A stretch of DNA of 64,000 bases, from the NCBI GenBank assembly GCA_948144175.1, contig CANXME010002553.1:124001-188000 (forward strand), in the 5' to 3' direction. The DNA comes from Closterium sp. NIES-65. Lineage: Eukaryota; Streptophyta; Zygnematophyceae; Desmidiales; Closteriaceae. The position numbers and the translations under genes were made by a program. Positions 11,101 to 23,565 of this stretch are shown here, in pieces. Under the pieces are notes generated by a model. The model had not been told where the DNA came from. It searched no databases and saw only the letters and a list, made by a program, of their open reading frames with translations. Every line of letters starts with the position of its first letter. The stretch's first letter is position 1.

Positions 11101-13445
11101 GCAAGAACAAGGACCTAGCATGTGCAAAATTGCAAGAACAAGGGCCTAGCGTATGCAACATTACAAGAACAAAGGCCTAGCGTGTGCAAAATTGCAAGAA
11201 CAAGGGCCTAGCGTGTGCAAAATTGCAAGAACAAGGGCCTAGCGTGTGCAAAATTGCAAGAACAAGGGCCTAGCATGTGCAAAACTGCAAGAACAAGGCC
11301 CTTGCATGTGCAAAATTGCAAGAACTAAGGCCTAGCGCGTGCAAAATTGCAAGAACAAGGACCTAGCATGTGCAAAATTGCAAGAACAAGGGCCTAGCGT
11401 ATGCAACATTACAAGAACAAATGCCTAGCGTGTGCAAAATTGCAAGAACAAGGGCCTAGCGTGTGCAAAATTGCAAGAACAAGGGCCTAGCGTGTGTAAA
11501 ATAGCAAGTACAAGGGCCTAGCGTGTGCAAAATCGCAAGAACAAGGGCCTAGCGTGTGCAAAATAGCAAGAACAAGGGCCCAGCGTGTGGAAAATCGCAA
11601 GAACAAGGGTCTAGCGTGTGCAAATTTGCAAGAACAAGGGCCTAGCCTGTGCAAAATTGCAAGAACAAGGGCCTAGCGAGTGCAAAACTGCAATAACAAG
11701 GGCCTAGCGTGTGCAAAATTACAAGAACAAGCGCCAAGCGTGTGCAAAATTGCAAGAACAAGGGCCTAGCGTGTGCAAAATTGCAAGAACAAGGGCCAAG
11801 CATGTGCAAAACTGCAAGAACAAGGCCCTTGCGTGTGCAAAATTGCAAGAGCTAAGGCCTAGCGCGTGCAAAATTGCAAGAACAAGGACCTAGCTTGTGC
11901 AAAATTGCAAGAAGAAGGGCCTAGCGTGTGCAAAATATAAGAACAAGGGCCTAGCGTGTGCAAAATTGCAAGAACAAGGGCCTAGCGTGTGCAAAATTGC
12001 AAGAACAAGGGCCTAGTGAGTGTAAAATTGCAAGAACAAGGGCCTAGCGTGTGCAAAATTGCAATAACAAGGGCCTAGCGTGTGCAAAATTGCAAGAACA
12101 AGCGCCTAGCGTGTGCAAAATTGCAAGAACAAGGGCAAGGCGTGTGCAAAATTGCAAGAACAAGGGCCTTGTGTGTGCAAAATTGCAAGAACTAAGGCCT
12201 AGCGCGTGCAAAATTGCAAGAACAAAGACCTAGCATGTGCAAAATTGCAAGAACAAGAGCCTAGCGTGTGCAAAATTACAAGAACAAGGGCCTAGCGTGT
12301 GCAAAAATGCAAGAACAAGGGCCTAGCGTGTGCAAAATTGCAAGAACAAGGGCCTAGCGAGTGTAAAATTGCAAGAACAAGGGCCTAGCGTGTGCAAAAT
12401 CGCAAGAACAAGGGCCTAGCGTGTGCAAATTAGCAAGAACAAGGGCCTAGCGTGTGCAAAATCGCAAGAACAAGGGTCTAGCGTGTGCAAAATTGCAAGA
12501 ACAAGGGCCTAGCCTGTGCAAAATTGCAAGAACAAGGGCCTAGCGAGTGCAAAATTGCAATAACAAGGGCCTAGCGTGTGCAAAATTACAAGAACAAGCG
12601 CCTAGCGTGTGCAAAATTGCAAGAACAAGGGCCTAGCGTGTGCAAAATTGCAAGAACAAGGGCCTAGCATGTGCAAAACTGCAAGAACAAGGCCCTTGCG
12701 TGTGCAAAATTGCAAGAGCTAAGACCTAGCGCGTGCAAAATTGCAAGAACAAGGACCTAGCATGTGCAAAATTGCAAGAACAAGGTCCTAGCGTATGCAA
12801 AATTAGAAGAACAAGGGCCAAGCGTGTGTAAAATTGCAAGAAAACAGGGGTCTAGCGTGTGCAAAATTGCAAGAACAAGGGCCTAGCGTGTGCAAAAATG
12901 CAAGAACAAGGGCCTAGCGAGTGCAGAATTGCAAGAACAAGGGCCTAGCGTGTGCAAAATTGCAAGAACAAGCGCCTAGCGTGTGCAAAATTGCAAGAAC
13001 AAGGGCCACGAGTGTGCAAAATTGCAAGAACAAGGGCCTAGCATGTGCAAAACTGCAAGAATAAGGGCCTTGCGTGTGCAAAATTGCAAGAACTAAGGCC
13101 TAGCGCGTGCAAAATTGCAAGAACAAGGACCTAGCATGTGCAAAATTGCAAGAACAAGGTCCTAGCGTATGCAAAATTAGAAGAACAAGGGCCAAGCGTG
13201 TGTAAAATTGCAAGAAAACAGGGGTCTAGCGTGTGCAAAATTGCAAGAACAAGGGCCTAGCGTGTGCAAAATTGCAAGAACAAGGGAATAGCGAGTGCAG
13301 AATTGCAAGAACAAGGGCCTAGCGTGTGCAAAATTGCAAGAACATGCGCCTAGCGTGTGCAAAATTGCAAGAACAAGGGCCAGGAGTGTGCAAAATTGCA
13401 AGAACAAGGGCCTAGCATGTGCAAAACTGCAAGAATAAGGGCCTT

Positions 13446-14880
13446 GCGTGTGCAAAATTGCAAGAACTAAGGCCTAGCGCGTGCAAAATTGCAAGAACAA
13501 GGACCTAGCAAGTGCAAACTTGCAAGAACAAGGGCCTAGCATGTGCAAAATTTCAAGAACAAGGGCCTAGCGTGTGCAAAATTGAAAGAACAAGGGCCTA
13601 GCGTGTGCAAAATTGCAATAACAAGGGCCTAGCGAATGTAAAATTTGCAAAAACAAGGGCCTAGCGTGTTCAAAATCGCAAGAACAAGGGCCTAGCGTGT
13701 GCAAAATAGCAAGAACAAGGGCCTAGCGTGTGCAAAATTGCAAGAACAAGGGTCTAGCGTGTGCAAAATGGCAAGAACAAGGGCCTATCCTGTGCAAAAT
13801 TGCAAGAACAAGGGCCTAGCGAGTGCAAAATTGCAATAACAAGGGCCTAGCGTGTGTAAAATCTCAAGAACAAGCGCCTAGCATGTGCAAAATTGCAAGA
13901 ACAAGGGCCAGGCGTGTGCAAAAGTGCAAGAACAAGGGCATAGCATGTGCAAAACTGCAAGAACAAGGCCCTTGTGTGTGCAAAATTGCAAGAACTAAGG
14001 CCTAGCGCGTGCGAAATTGCAGAACCAAGGACCTAGCATGTGCAAAATTGCAAGGACCTGGGCCTAGCATATGCAAAATTACAAGAACAAGGGCCTAGCG
14101 TGTGCAAAATTGCAAGAACAAGGGCCTAGCGAGTGTAAAATTGCAAGAACAAGGGCCTAGCGTGTGCAAAATTGCAAGAACTAAGGCCTAGCGCGTGCAA
14201 AATTGCAAGAACAAGGACCTAGCAAGTGCAAACTTGCAAGAACAAGGGCCTAGCATGTGCAAAATTTCAAGAACAAGGGCCTAGCGTGTGCAAAATTGAA
14301 AGAACAAGGGCCTAGCGTGTGCAAAATTGCAATAACAAGGGCCTAGCGAATGTAAAATTTGCAAAAACAAGGGCCTAGCGTGTTCAAAATCGCAAGAACA
14401 AGGGCCTAGCGTGTGCAAAATAGCAAGAACAAGGGCCTAGCGTGTGCAAAATTGCAAGAACAAGGGTCTAGCGTGTGCAAAATGGCAAGAACAAGGGCCT
14501 ATCCTGTGCAAAATTGCAAGAACAAGGGCCTAGCGAGTGCAAAATTGCAATAACAAGGGCCTAGCGTGTGTAAAATCTCAAGAACAAGCGCCTAGCATGT
14601 GCAAAATTGCAAGAACAAGGGCCAGGCGTGTGCAAAAGTGCAAGAACAAGGGCATAGCATGTGCAAAACTGCAAGAACAAGGCCCTTGTGTGTGCAAAAT
14701 TGCAAGAACTAAGGCCTAGCGCGTGCGAAATTGCAGAACCAAGGACCTAGCATGTGCAAAATTGCAAGGACCTGGGCCTAGCATATGCAAAATTACAAGA
14801 ACAAGGGCCTAGCGTGTGCAAAATTGCAAGAACAAGGGCCTAGCGAGTGTAAAATTGCAAGAACAAGGGCCTAGCGTGTG
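13446..14880 (+). repeat. 714-bp tandem duplication within Sat31
   Basis: Two nearly identical copies, about 13446-14159 and 14160-14880, are offset by 714 bp (23 monomers plus 1 bp). Rare variants recur at this offset, for example AGCAAGTGCAAACTTGC at 13507 and 14221, and a one-base-longer monomer with AAAATTTGCAAAAAC. The sequences differ outside these limits, so the boundaries are good to about 20 bp. Confidence 0.88.
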
Positions 14881-16395
14881 CAAAATTGCAAGAACAAGGG
14901 CCTAGCGTATGCAAATTAGCAAGAACAAGGGCCTAGCGTGTGCAAAATTGCAAGAACAAGGGTCTAGCGTGTGCAAAATTGCAATAACAAGGGTCAAGCG
15001 TGTGAACAATTGCAAGAACAAGGGCCTAGCGTGTGCAAAATTGCAAGAACAAGGGCCTAGCGAGTGCAAAATTGCAAGAACAAGGGCCTAGCGTGTGCAA
15101 AATTGCAAGAACAAGCGCCTAGCGTGTGCAAAATTGCAAGAACAAGGGCCTAGCGAGTGTAAAATTGCAAGAACAACGGCCTAGCGTGTGCAAAATCGCA
15201 AGAACAAGGGCCTAGCGTGTGCAAATTAGCAAGAATAAGGGCTGAGCGTGTGCAAAGATGCAAGAACAAAGGTCTATCGTGTGCAAACTTGCAAGAACAA
15301 GGGCCTAGCGTGTGCAAAATTGCAAGAACAAGGGCCTAGAGAGTGCAAAATTGCAAGAACAAGGGCCTAGCGTGTGCAAAATTGCAAATACAAGCGCCTA
15401 GCGTGTGCAAAGTTGCAAGAACAAGGGCCTAGCGTAGGCAAAATTTCAAAAACAAGAGCCTAGCGAGTGCAAAATTGCAAGAACAAGGGCCTAGCATGTG
15501 CAAAATTGCAAGAACAAGGGCATAGCGTGTGCAAAATTGCAAGAACAAGGGCCTAGGGTGTGCAAAATTGCAAGAACAAGGTCCTAGCGTGTGCAAAATT
15601 GCAAGAACAAGGGCCTAGCGTATGCAAAATTGCAAGAACAAGGGCCTAGCGAGTGTAAAATTGCAAGAACAAGGGCCTAGCGTGTGCAAAATCGCAAGAA
15701 CAAGGGCCTAGCGTGTGCAAAATAGCAAGAACATGGGCCTAGCGTGTGCAAAATTGCAAGAACAAGGGTCTAGCGTGTGCAAAATTGCAAGAACAAGGGC
15801 CTAGCGTGTGCAAAATTGCAAGAACAAGGGCCTAGCGAGTGCAAAATTCCAAGAACAAGGGCCTAGCGTGTGCAAAATTGCAAGAACAAGCGCCTAGCGT
15901 GTGCAAAATTGCAAGAACAAGGGCCAGGCGTGTGCAAAATTGCAAGAACAAGGGCCTAGCATGTGCAAAACTGCAAGAACAAGGGCCTTGCGTGTGCAAA
16001 ATTGCAAGAACTAAGGCCTAGCGCGTGCAAAATTGCGAGAACAAGGACCTACCATGTGCAAAATTGCAAGAACAAGGGCCTAGCGTGTGCAAAATTACAA
16101 GAACAAGGCCCTAGCGTGTGCAAAATTGCAAGAACAAGGGCCTAGCTTGTGCAAAAGTGCAAGAACAAGGGCCTAGCGAGTGTAAAATTGCAAGAACAAG
16201 GGCCTAGCGTGTGCAAAATTGCAAGAACAAGCGCCTAGCGTGTGCAAAGTTGCAAGAACAAGGGCCTAGTGTAGGCAAAATTTCAAAAACAAGAGCCTAG
16301 CGAGTGCAAAATTGCAAGAACAAGGGCCTAGCATGTGCAAAATTGCAAGAACAAGGGCATAGCGTGTGCAAAATTGCAAGAACAAGGGCCTAGGG

Positions 16396-18025
16396 TGTGC
16401 AAAATTGCAAGAACAAGGGCCTAGCGAGTGTAAAATTGCAAGAACAAGGGCCTAGCGTGTGCAAAATCGCAAGAACAAGGGCCTAGCGTGTGCAAAATAG
16501 CAAGAACATGGGCCTAGCGTGTGCAAAATTGCAAGAACAAGGGTCTAGCGTGTGCAAAATTGCAAGAACAAGGGCCTACCGTGTGCAAAATTGCAAGAAC
16601 AAGGGCCTAGCGAGTGCAAAATTGCAAGAACAAGGGCCTAGCGTGTGCAAAATTGCAAGAACAAGGGTCTAGCGTGTGCAAAATTGCAAGAACAAGGGCC
16701 TACCGTGTGCAAAATTGCAAGAACAAGGGCCTAGCGAGTGCGAAATTGCAAGAACAAGGGCCTAGCGTGTGCAAAATTGCAAGAACAAGGGCCTAGCGTG
16801 TGCAAAATTGCAAGAACAAGGGCCTAGCGTGTGCAAAATTGCAAGAACAAGGGCCTAGCGTGTGCAAAATTGCAAGAACAAGGGCCTAGCGTGTGCAAAA
16901 TCGCAAGAACAAGGGCCTAGCGTGTGCAAAATAGCAAGAACATGGGCCTAGCGTGTGCAAAATTGCAAGAACAAGGGTCTAGCGTGTGCAAAATTGCAAG
17001 AACAAGGGCCTACCGTGTGCAAAATTGCAAGAACAAGGGCCTAGCGAGTGCAAAATTGCAAGAACAAGGGCCTAGCGTGTGCAAAATTGCAAGAACAAGC
17101 GCCTAGCGTGTGCAAAATTGCAAGAACAAGGGCCAGGCGTGTGCAAAATTGCAAGAACAAGGGCCTAGCATGTGCAAAACTGCAAGAACAAGGGCCTTGC
17201 GTGTGCAAAATTGCAAGAACAAGGGCCTAGCGAGTGTAAAATTGCAAGAACAAGGGCCTAGCGTGTGCAAAATCGCAAGAACAAGGGCCTAGCGTGTGCA
17301 AAATAGCAAGAACATGGGCCTAGCGTGTGCAAAATTGCAAGAACAAGGGTCTAGCGTGTGCAAAATTGCAAGAACAAGGGCCTACCGTGTGCAAAATTGC
17401 AAGAACAAGGGCCTAGCGAGTGCAAAATTGCAAGAACAAGGGCCTAGCGTGTGCAAAATTGCAAGAACAAGGGTCTAGCGTGTGCAAAATTGCAAGAACA
17501 AGGGCCTACCGTGTGCAAAATTGCAAGAACAAGGGCCTAGCGAGTGCGAAATTGCAAGAACAAGGGCCTAGCGTGTGCAAAATTGCAAGAACAAGGGCCT
17601 AGCGTGTGCAAAATTGCAAGAACAAGGGCCTAGCGTGTGCAAAATTGCAAGAACAAGGGCCTAGCGTGTGCAAAATTGCAAGAACAAGGGCCTAGCGTGT
17701 GCAAAATCGCAAGAACAAGGGCCTAGCGTGTGCAAAATAGCAAGAACATGGGCCTAGCGTGTGCAAAATTGCAAGAACAAGGGTCTAGCGTGTGCAAAAT
17801 TGCAAGAACAAGGGCCTACCGTGTGCAAAATTGCAAGAACAAGGGCCTAGCGAGTGCAAAATTGCAAGAACAAGGGCCTAGCGTGTGCAAAATTGCAAGA
17901 ACAAGCGCCTAGCGTGTGCAAAATTGCAAGAACAAGGGCCAGGCGTGTGCAAAATTGCAAGAACAAGGGCCTAGCATGTGCAAAACTGCAAGAACAAGGG
18001 CCTTGCGTGTGCAAAATTGCAAGAA
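16396..18025 (+). repeat. 806-bp (26-monomer) tandem duplication within Sat31
   Basis: Copies at about 16396-17201 and 17202-18025 share an identical order of variants at an 806-bp offset, including the AACATGGGCC and CCTACCGTGTG monomers. A partial third copy begins near 18318 with the same series. Within each unit a 124-bp block is itself repeated, so the hierarchy has at least two levels. Confidence 0.85.
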
Positions 18026-18729
18026 CTAAGGCCTAGCGCGTGCAAAATTGCGAGAACAAGGACCTACCATGTGCAAAATTGCAAGAACAAGGGCCTAGCG
18101 TGTGCAAAATTACAAGAACAAGGCCCTAGCGTGTGCAAAATTGCAAGAACAAGGGCCTAGCTTGTGCAAAAGTGCAAGAACAAGGGCCTAGCGAGTGGAA
18201 AATTGCAAGAACAAGGGCCTAGCGTGTGCAAAATCGCAAGAACAAGGGCCTAGCGTGTGCAAAATAGCAAGAACAAGGGCATAGCGTGTGCAAAATTGCA
18301 AGAACAAGGGCCTAGGGTGTGCAAAATTGCAAGAACAAGGGCCTAGCGAGTGTAAAATTGCAAGAACAAGGGCCTAGCGTGTGCAAAATCGCAAGAACAA
18401 GGGCCTAGCGTGTGCAAAATAGCAAGAACATGGGCCTAGCGTGTGCAAAATTGCAAGAACAAGGGTCTAGCGTGTGCAAAATTGCAAGAACAAGGGCCTA
18501 CCGTGTGCAAAATTGCAAGAACAAGGGCCTAGCGAGTGCAAAATTGCAAGAACAAGGGCCTAGCGTGTGCAAAATTGCAAGAACAAGGGTCTAGCGTGTG
18601 CAAAATTGCAAGAACAAGGGCCTACCGTGTGCAAAATTGCAAGAACAAGGGCCTAGCGAGTGCAAAATTGCAAGAACAAGGGCTTAGCGTTTGCAAAATT
18701 GCAAGAACAAGGGCCTAGCGTGTGCAAAA

Positions 18730-19720
18730 TTGCAAGAACAAGGGCCTAGCGTGTGCAAAATCGCAAGAACAAGGGCCTAGCGTGTGCAAAATAGCAAGAA
18801 CATGGGCCTAGTGTGTGCAAAATTGCAAGAACAAGGGTCTAGCGAGTGCAAAATTGCAAGAACAAGGGCCTACTGTGTGCAAAATTGCAAGAACAAGGGC
18901 CTAGCGAGTGCAAAATTGCAAGAACAAGGGCCTAGCGTGTGCAAAATTGCAAGAACAAGCGCCTAGCGTGTGCAAAATTGCAAAAACAAGGGCCAGGCGT
19001 GTGCAAAATTGCAAGAACAAGGGCCTAGCATGTGCAAAACTGCAAGAACAAGGGCCTTGCGTGTGCAAAATTGCAAGAACTAAGGCCTAGCGCGTGCAAA
19101 ATTGCGAGAACAAGGACCTACCATGTGCAAAATTGCAAGAACAAGGGCCTAGCGTGTGCAAAATTGCAAGAACAAGGGCCTAGCTTGTGCAAAAGTGCAA
19201 GAACAAGGGCCTAGCGAGTGTAAAATTGCAAGAACAAGGGCCTAGCGTGTGCAAAATCGCAAGAACAAGGGCCTAGCGTGTGCAAAATAGCAAGAACATG
19301 GGCCTAGTGTGTGCAAAATTGCAAGAACAAGGGTCTAGCGAGTGCAAAATTGCAAGAACAAGGGCCTACTGTGTGCAAAATTGCAAGAACAAGGGCCTAG
19401 CGAGTGCAAAATTGCAAGAACAAGGGCCTAGCGTGTGCAAAATTGCAAGAACAAGCGCCTAGCGTGTGCAAAATTGCAAAAACAAGGGCCAGGCGTGTGC
19501 AAAATTGCAAGAACAAGGGCCTAGCATGTGCAAAACTGCAAGAACAAGGGCCTTGCGTGTGCAAAATTGCAAGAACTAAGGCCTAGCGCGTGCAAAATTG
19601 CGAGAACAAGGACCTACCATGTGCAAAATTGCAAGAACAAGGCCCTAGCGTGTGCAAAATTGCAAGAACAAGGGCCTAGCTTGTGCAAAAGTGCAAGAAC
19701 AAGGGCCTAGCGAGTGTAAA
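18730..19720 (+). repeat. 496-bp (16-monomer) tandem duplication within Sat31
   Basis: Variants such as CTAGTGTGTGC and CCTACTGTGTGC recur at a 496-bp offset (for example 18784 and 19280, 18908 and 19404). The period equals the 16-monomer period seen in the left arm at 1-2542, although the monomer subtypes differ. Confidence 0.82.
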
Positions 19721-20420
19721 ATTGCAAGAACAAGGGCCTAGCGTGTGCAAAATCGCAAGAACAAGGGCCTAGCGTGTGCAAAATAGCAAGAACAAGGGCC
19801 TAGCGTGTGCAAAATTGCAGGAACAAGGACCTACCATGTGCAAAATTGCAAGAACAAGGGGCCTAGCGTGTGCAAGATTACAAGAACAAAGGGCCTAGCG
19901 TGTGCAAAATTGCAAGAACAAGGGCCTAGCGTGTGCAAAATTGCAAGAACAAGGGCCTAGCTAGTGTAAAATTGCAAGAACAAGGGCCTAGCGAGTGTAA
20001 AATTGCAAGAACAAGGGCCTAGCGTGTGCAAAATCGCAAGAACAAGGGCCTAGCGAGTGTAAAATTGCAAGAACAAGGGCCTAGCGTGTGTAAAATTGCA
20101 AGAACAAGGGCCTAGCGTATGCAAATTAGCAAGAACAAGGGCCTAGCGTGTGCAAAATTGCAAGAACAAGGGTCTAGCGTGTGCAAAATTGCAATAACAA
20201 GGGTCTACCGTGTGCACAATTGCAAGAACAAGGGCCTAGCGTGTGCAAAATTGCAAGAACAAGGGCCTAGCGAGTGCAAAATTGCAAGAACAAGGGCCTA
20301 GCGTGTGCAAAATTGCAAGAAAAAGCGCCTAGCGTGTGCAAAATTGCAAGAACAAGGGCCTAGCGAGTGTAAAATTGCAAGAACAACGGCCTAGCGTGTG
20401 CAAAATCGCAAGAACAAGGG

Positions 20421-23335
20421 CCTAGCTTGTGCAAAGGTGCACGAACAAGGGCCTAGCGAGTGTAAAATTGCAAGAACAAGGGCCTAGCGTGTGCAAAGTC
20501 GCAAGAACAAGGGCCTAGCGTGTGCAAAATAGCAAGAACAAGGGCCTAGCGTGTGCAAAATTGAAAGAACAAGGGCCTAACGTGTGCAAAATTGAAAGAA
20601 CAAGGGCCTAGCGTGTGCAAAATTGCAAGAACAAGGGCCTAGCGAGTGCAAAATTGCAAGAACAAGGGCCTAGCGTGTGCAAAATTGCAAGAACAAGCGC
20701 CTAGCGTGTGCAAAATTGCAAAACAAGGGCCGGGCGTGTGCAAAATTGCAAGAACAAGGGCCTAGCATGTGCAAAACTGCAAGAACAAGGGCCTTGCAAG
20801 TGAAACATTTCAAGAAATAAGGCCTAGCGCGTGCAAAATTGCAAGAACAAGAACATAGCATGTGCAAAACTGCAAGAACAAGGGCCTAGTGTGTGCAAAA
20901 TTACAAGAACAAGGGCCTAGCATGTGCAAAATAGCAAGAACAAGGGCCTAGCGTGTGCAAAATTGCAAGAACAAGGGTCTAGCATGTGCAAAATTGAAAG
21001 AACAAGGGCCTAATGTGTGCAAAATTGCAAGACCAAGGGCCTAGCGTACGCAAACTTTCAAGAACAAGGGTCTAGCGAGTGCAACATTGCAAGAACCAGG
21101 GCCTAGCATGTGCAAAATTGCAAGAACAAGGGCATAGCGTGTGCAAATTTGCAAGAACAAGGGCCTAGCCTGTGCAAAATTGCAAGAACAAGGGCCTAGG
21201 GTATGCAAAGTTGCAAGAACAAGGGCCTAGCGTGTGCAAAATTGCAAGAACAAGGGCCTAGCGAGTGTAAAATTGCAAGAACAAGGGCCTAACGTGTGCT
21301 AAATTGCAAGAACAAGGGCCTAGCGTGTGCAAAATTGCAAGAACAAGGACCTACCATGTGCAAAATTGCAAGAACAAGGGCCTAGCGTGTGCAAAATTAC
21401 GAGAACATGGGCCTAGCGTGTGCAAAATTGCAAGAACAAGGGCCTAGCTTGTGCAAAGGTGCACGAACAAGGGCCTAGCGAGTGTAAAATTGCAAGAACA
21501 AGGGCCTAGCCTGTGCAAAGTCGCAAGAACAAGGGCCTAGCGTGTGCAAAATAGCAAGAACAAGGGCCTAGCGTGTGCAAAATTGAAAGAACAAGGGCCT
21601 AACGTGTGCAAAATTGAAAGAACAAGGGCCTAGCGTATGCAAAATTGCAAGAACAAGGGCCTAGCGAGTGCAAAATTGCAAGAACAAGGGCCTAGCGTGT
21701 GCAAAATTGCAAGAACAAGCGCCTAGCGTGTGCAAAATTGCAAAACAAGGGCCGGGCGTGTGCAAATTTGCAAGAACAAGGGCCTAGCATGTGCAAAACT
21801 GCAAGAACAAGGGCCTTGCAAGTGAAACATTTCAAGAAATAAGGCCTAGCGCGTGCAAAATTGCAAGAACAAGAACATAGCGTGTGCAAAACTGCAAGAA
21901 CAAGGGCCTAGTGTGTGCAAAATTACAAGAACAAGGGCCTAGCATGTGCAAAATAGCAAGAACAAGGGCCTAGCGTGTGCAAAATTGCAAGAACAAGGGT
22001 CTAGCGTGTGCAAAATTGAAAGAACAAGGGCCTAATGTGTGCAAAATTGCAAGAACAAGGGCCTAGCGTACGCAAACTTTCAAGAACAAGGGTCTAGCGA
22101 GTGCAACATTGCAAGAACCAGGGCCTAGCATGTGCAAAATTGCAAGAACAAGGGCATAGCGTGTGCAAATTTGCAAGAACAAGGGCCTAGCCTGTGCAAA
22201 ATTGCAAGAACAAGGGCCTAGGGTATGCAAATTTGCAAGAACAAGGGCCTAGCATGTGCAAAATTGCAAGAACAAGGGCCTAGCAAGTGTAAAATTGCAA
22301 GAACAAGGGCCTATCGTGTGCAAAATTGCAAGAACAAGGGCCTAGCGTGTGCAAAATTGCAAGAACAAGGACCTACCATGTGCAAAATTGCAAGAACAAG
22401 GGCCTAGCGTGTGCAAAATTACAAAAACAAGGGCCTAGCGTGTGCAAAATTGCAAGAACAAGGGCCTAGCTTGTGCAAAGGTGCACGAACAAGGGCCTAG
22501 CGAGTGTAAAATTGCAAGAACAAGGGCCTAGCGTGTGCAAAGTCGCAAGAACAAGGGCCTAGCATGTGCAAAATAGCAAGAACAAGGGCCTAGCGTGTGC
22601 AAAATTGAAAGAACAAGGGCCTAACGTGTGCAAAATTGAAAGAACAAGGGCCTAGCGTGTGCAAAATCGCAAGAACAAGGGCCTAGCGAGTGCAAAATTG
22701 CAAGAACAAGGGCCTAGCGTGTGCAAAATTGCAAGAACAAGGGCCCCCTAGCGAGTGCAAAATTGCAAAACAAGGGCCGGGCGTGTGCAAAATTGCAAGA
22801 ACAAGGGCCTAGCATGTGCAAAACTGCAAGAACAAGGGCCTTGCAAGTGAAACATTTCAAGAAATAAGGCCTAGCGCGTGCAAAATTGCAAGAACAAGAA
22901 CATAGCATGTGCAAAACTGCAAGAACAAGGGCCTAGTGTGTGCAAAATTACAAGAACAAGGGCCTAGCATGTGCAAAATAGCAAGAACAAGGGCCTAGCG
23001 TGTGCAAAATTGCAAGAACAAGGGTCTAGCGTGTGCAAAATTGAAAGAACAAGGGCCTAATGTGTGCAAAATTGCAAGAACAAGGGCCTAGCGTACGCAA
23101 ACTTTCAAGAACAAGGGTCTAGCGAGTGCAACATTGCAAGAACCAGGGCCTAGCATGTGCAAAATTGCAAGAACAAGGGCATAGCGTGTGCAAATTTGCA
23201 AGAACAAGGGCCTAGCCTGTGCAAAATTGCAAGAACAAGGGCCTAGGGTATGCAAATTTGCAAGAACAAGGGCCTAGCGTGTGCAAAATTGCAAGAACAA
23301 GGGCCTAGCGAGTGTAAAATTGCAAGAACAAGGGC
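20421..23335 (+). repeat. 1,022-bp higher-order repeat, about 2.9 copies, within Sat31
   Basis: The marker CCTAGCTTGTGCAAAGGTGC occurs at 20421, 21443 and 22465, exactly 1,022 bp apart (33 monomers minus 1 bp). Each unit also carries a 30-bp monomer (GCAAAACAAGGGCC) and the atypical GTGAAACATTTCAAG monomer. The third copy has a few extra bases near 22742. Copies are nearly identical by eye. Confidence 0.88.
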
Positions 23336-23565
23336 CTAGCGTGTGCAAAATCGCAAGAACAAGGGCCTAGCGTGTGCAAAATAGCAAGAACAAGGGCCTA
23401 GCGTGTGCAAAATTGCAAAAAGAAGGGTCTAGCGTGTGCAAAATTGCAAGAACAAGGGCCTAGCGTGTGCAAAATTGCAAGAACAAGGGCCTAGCGTATG
23501 CAAAATTGCAAGAACAAGGGCCTAGCGTGTGCAAAATTGCAAGAACAAGGGCCTAGCGAGTGTAA

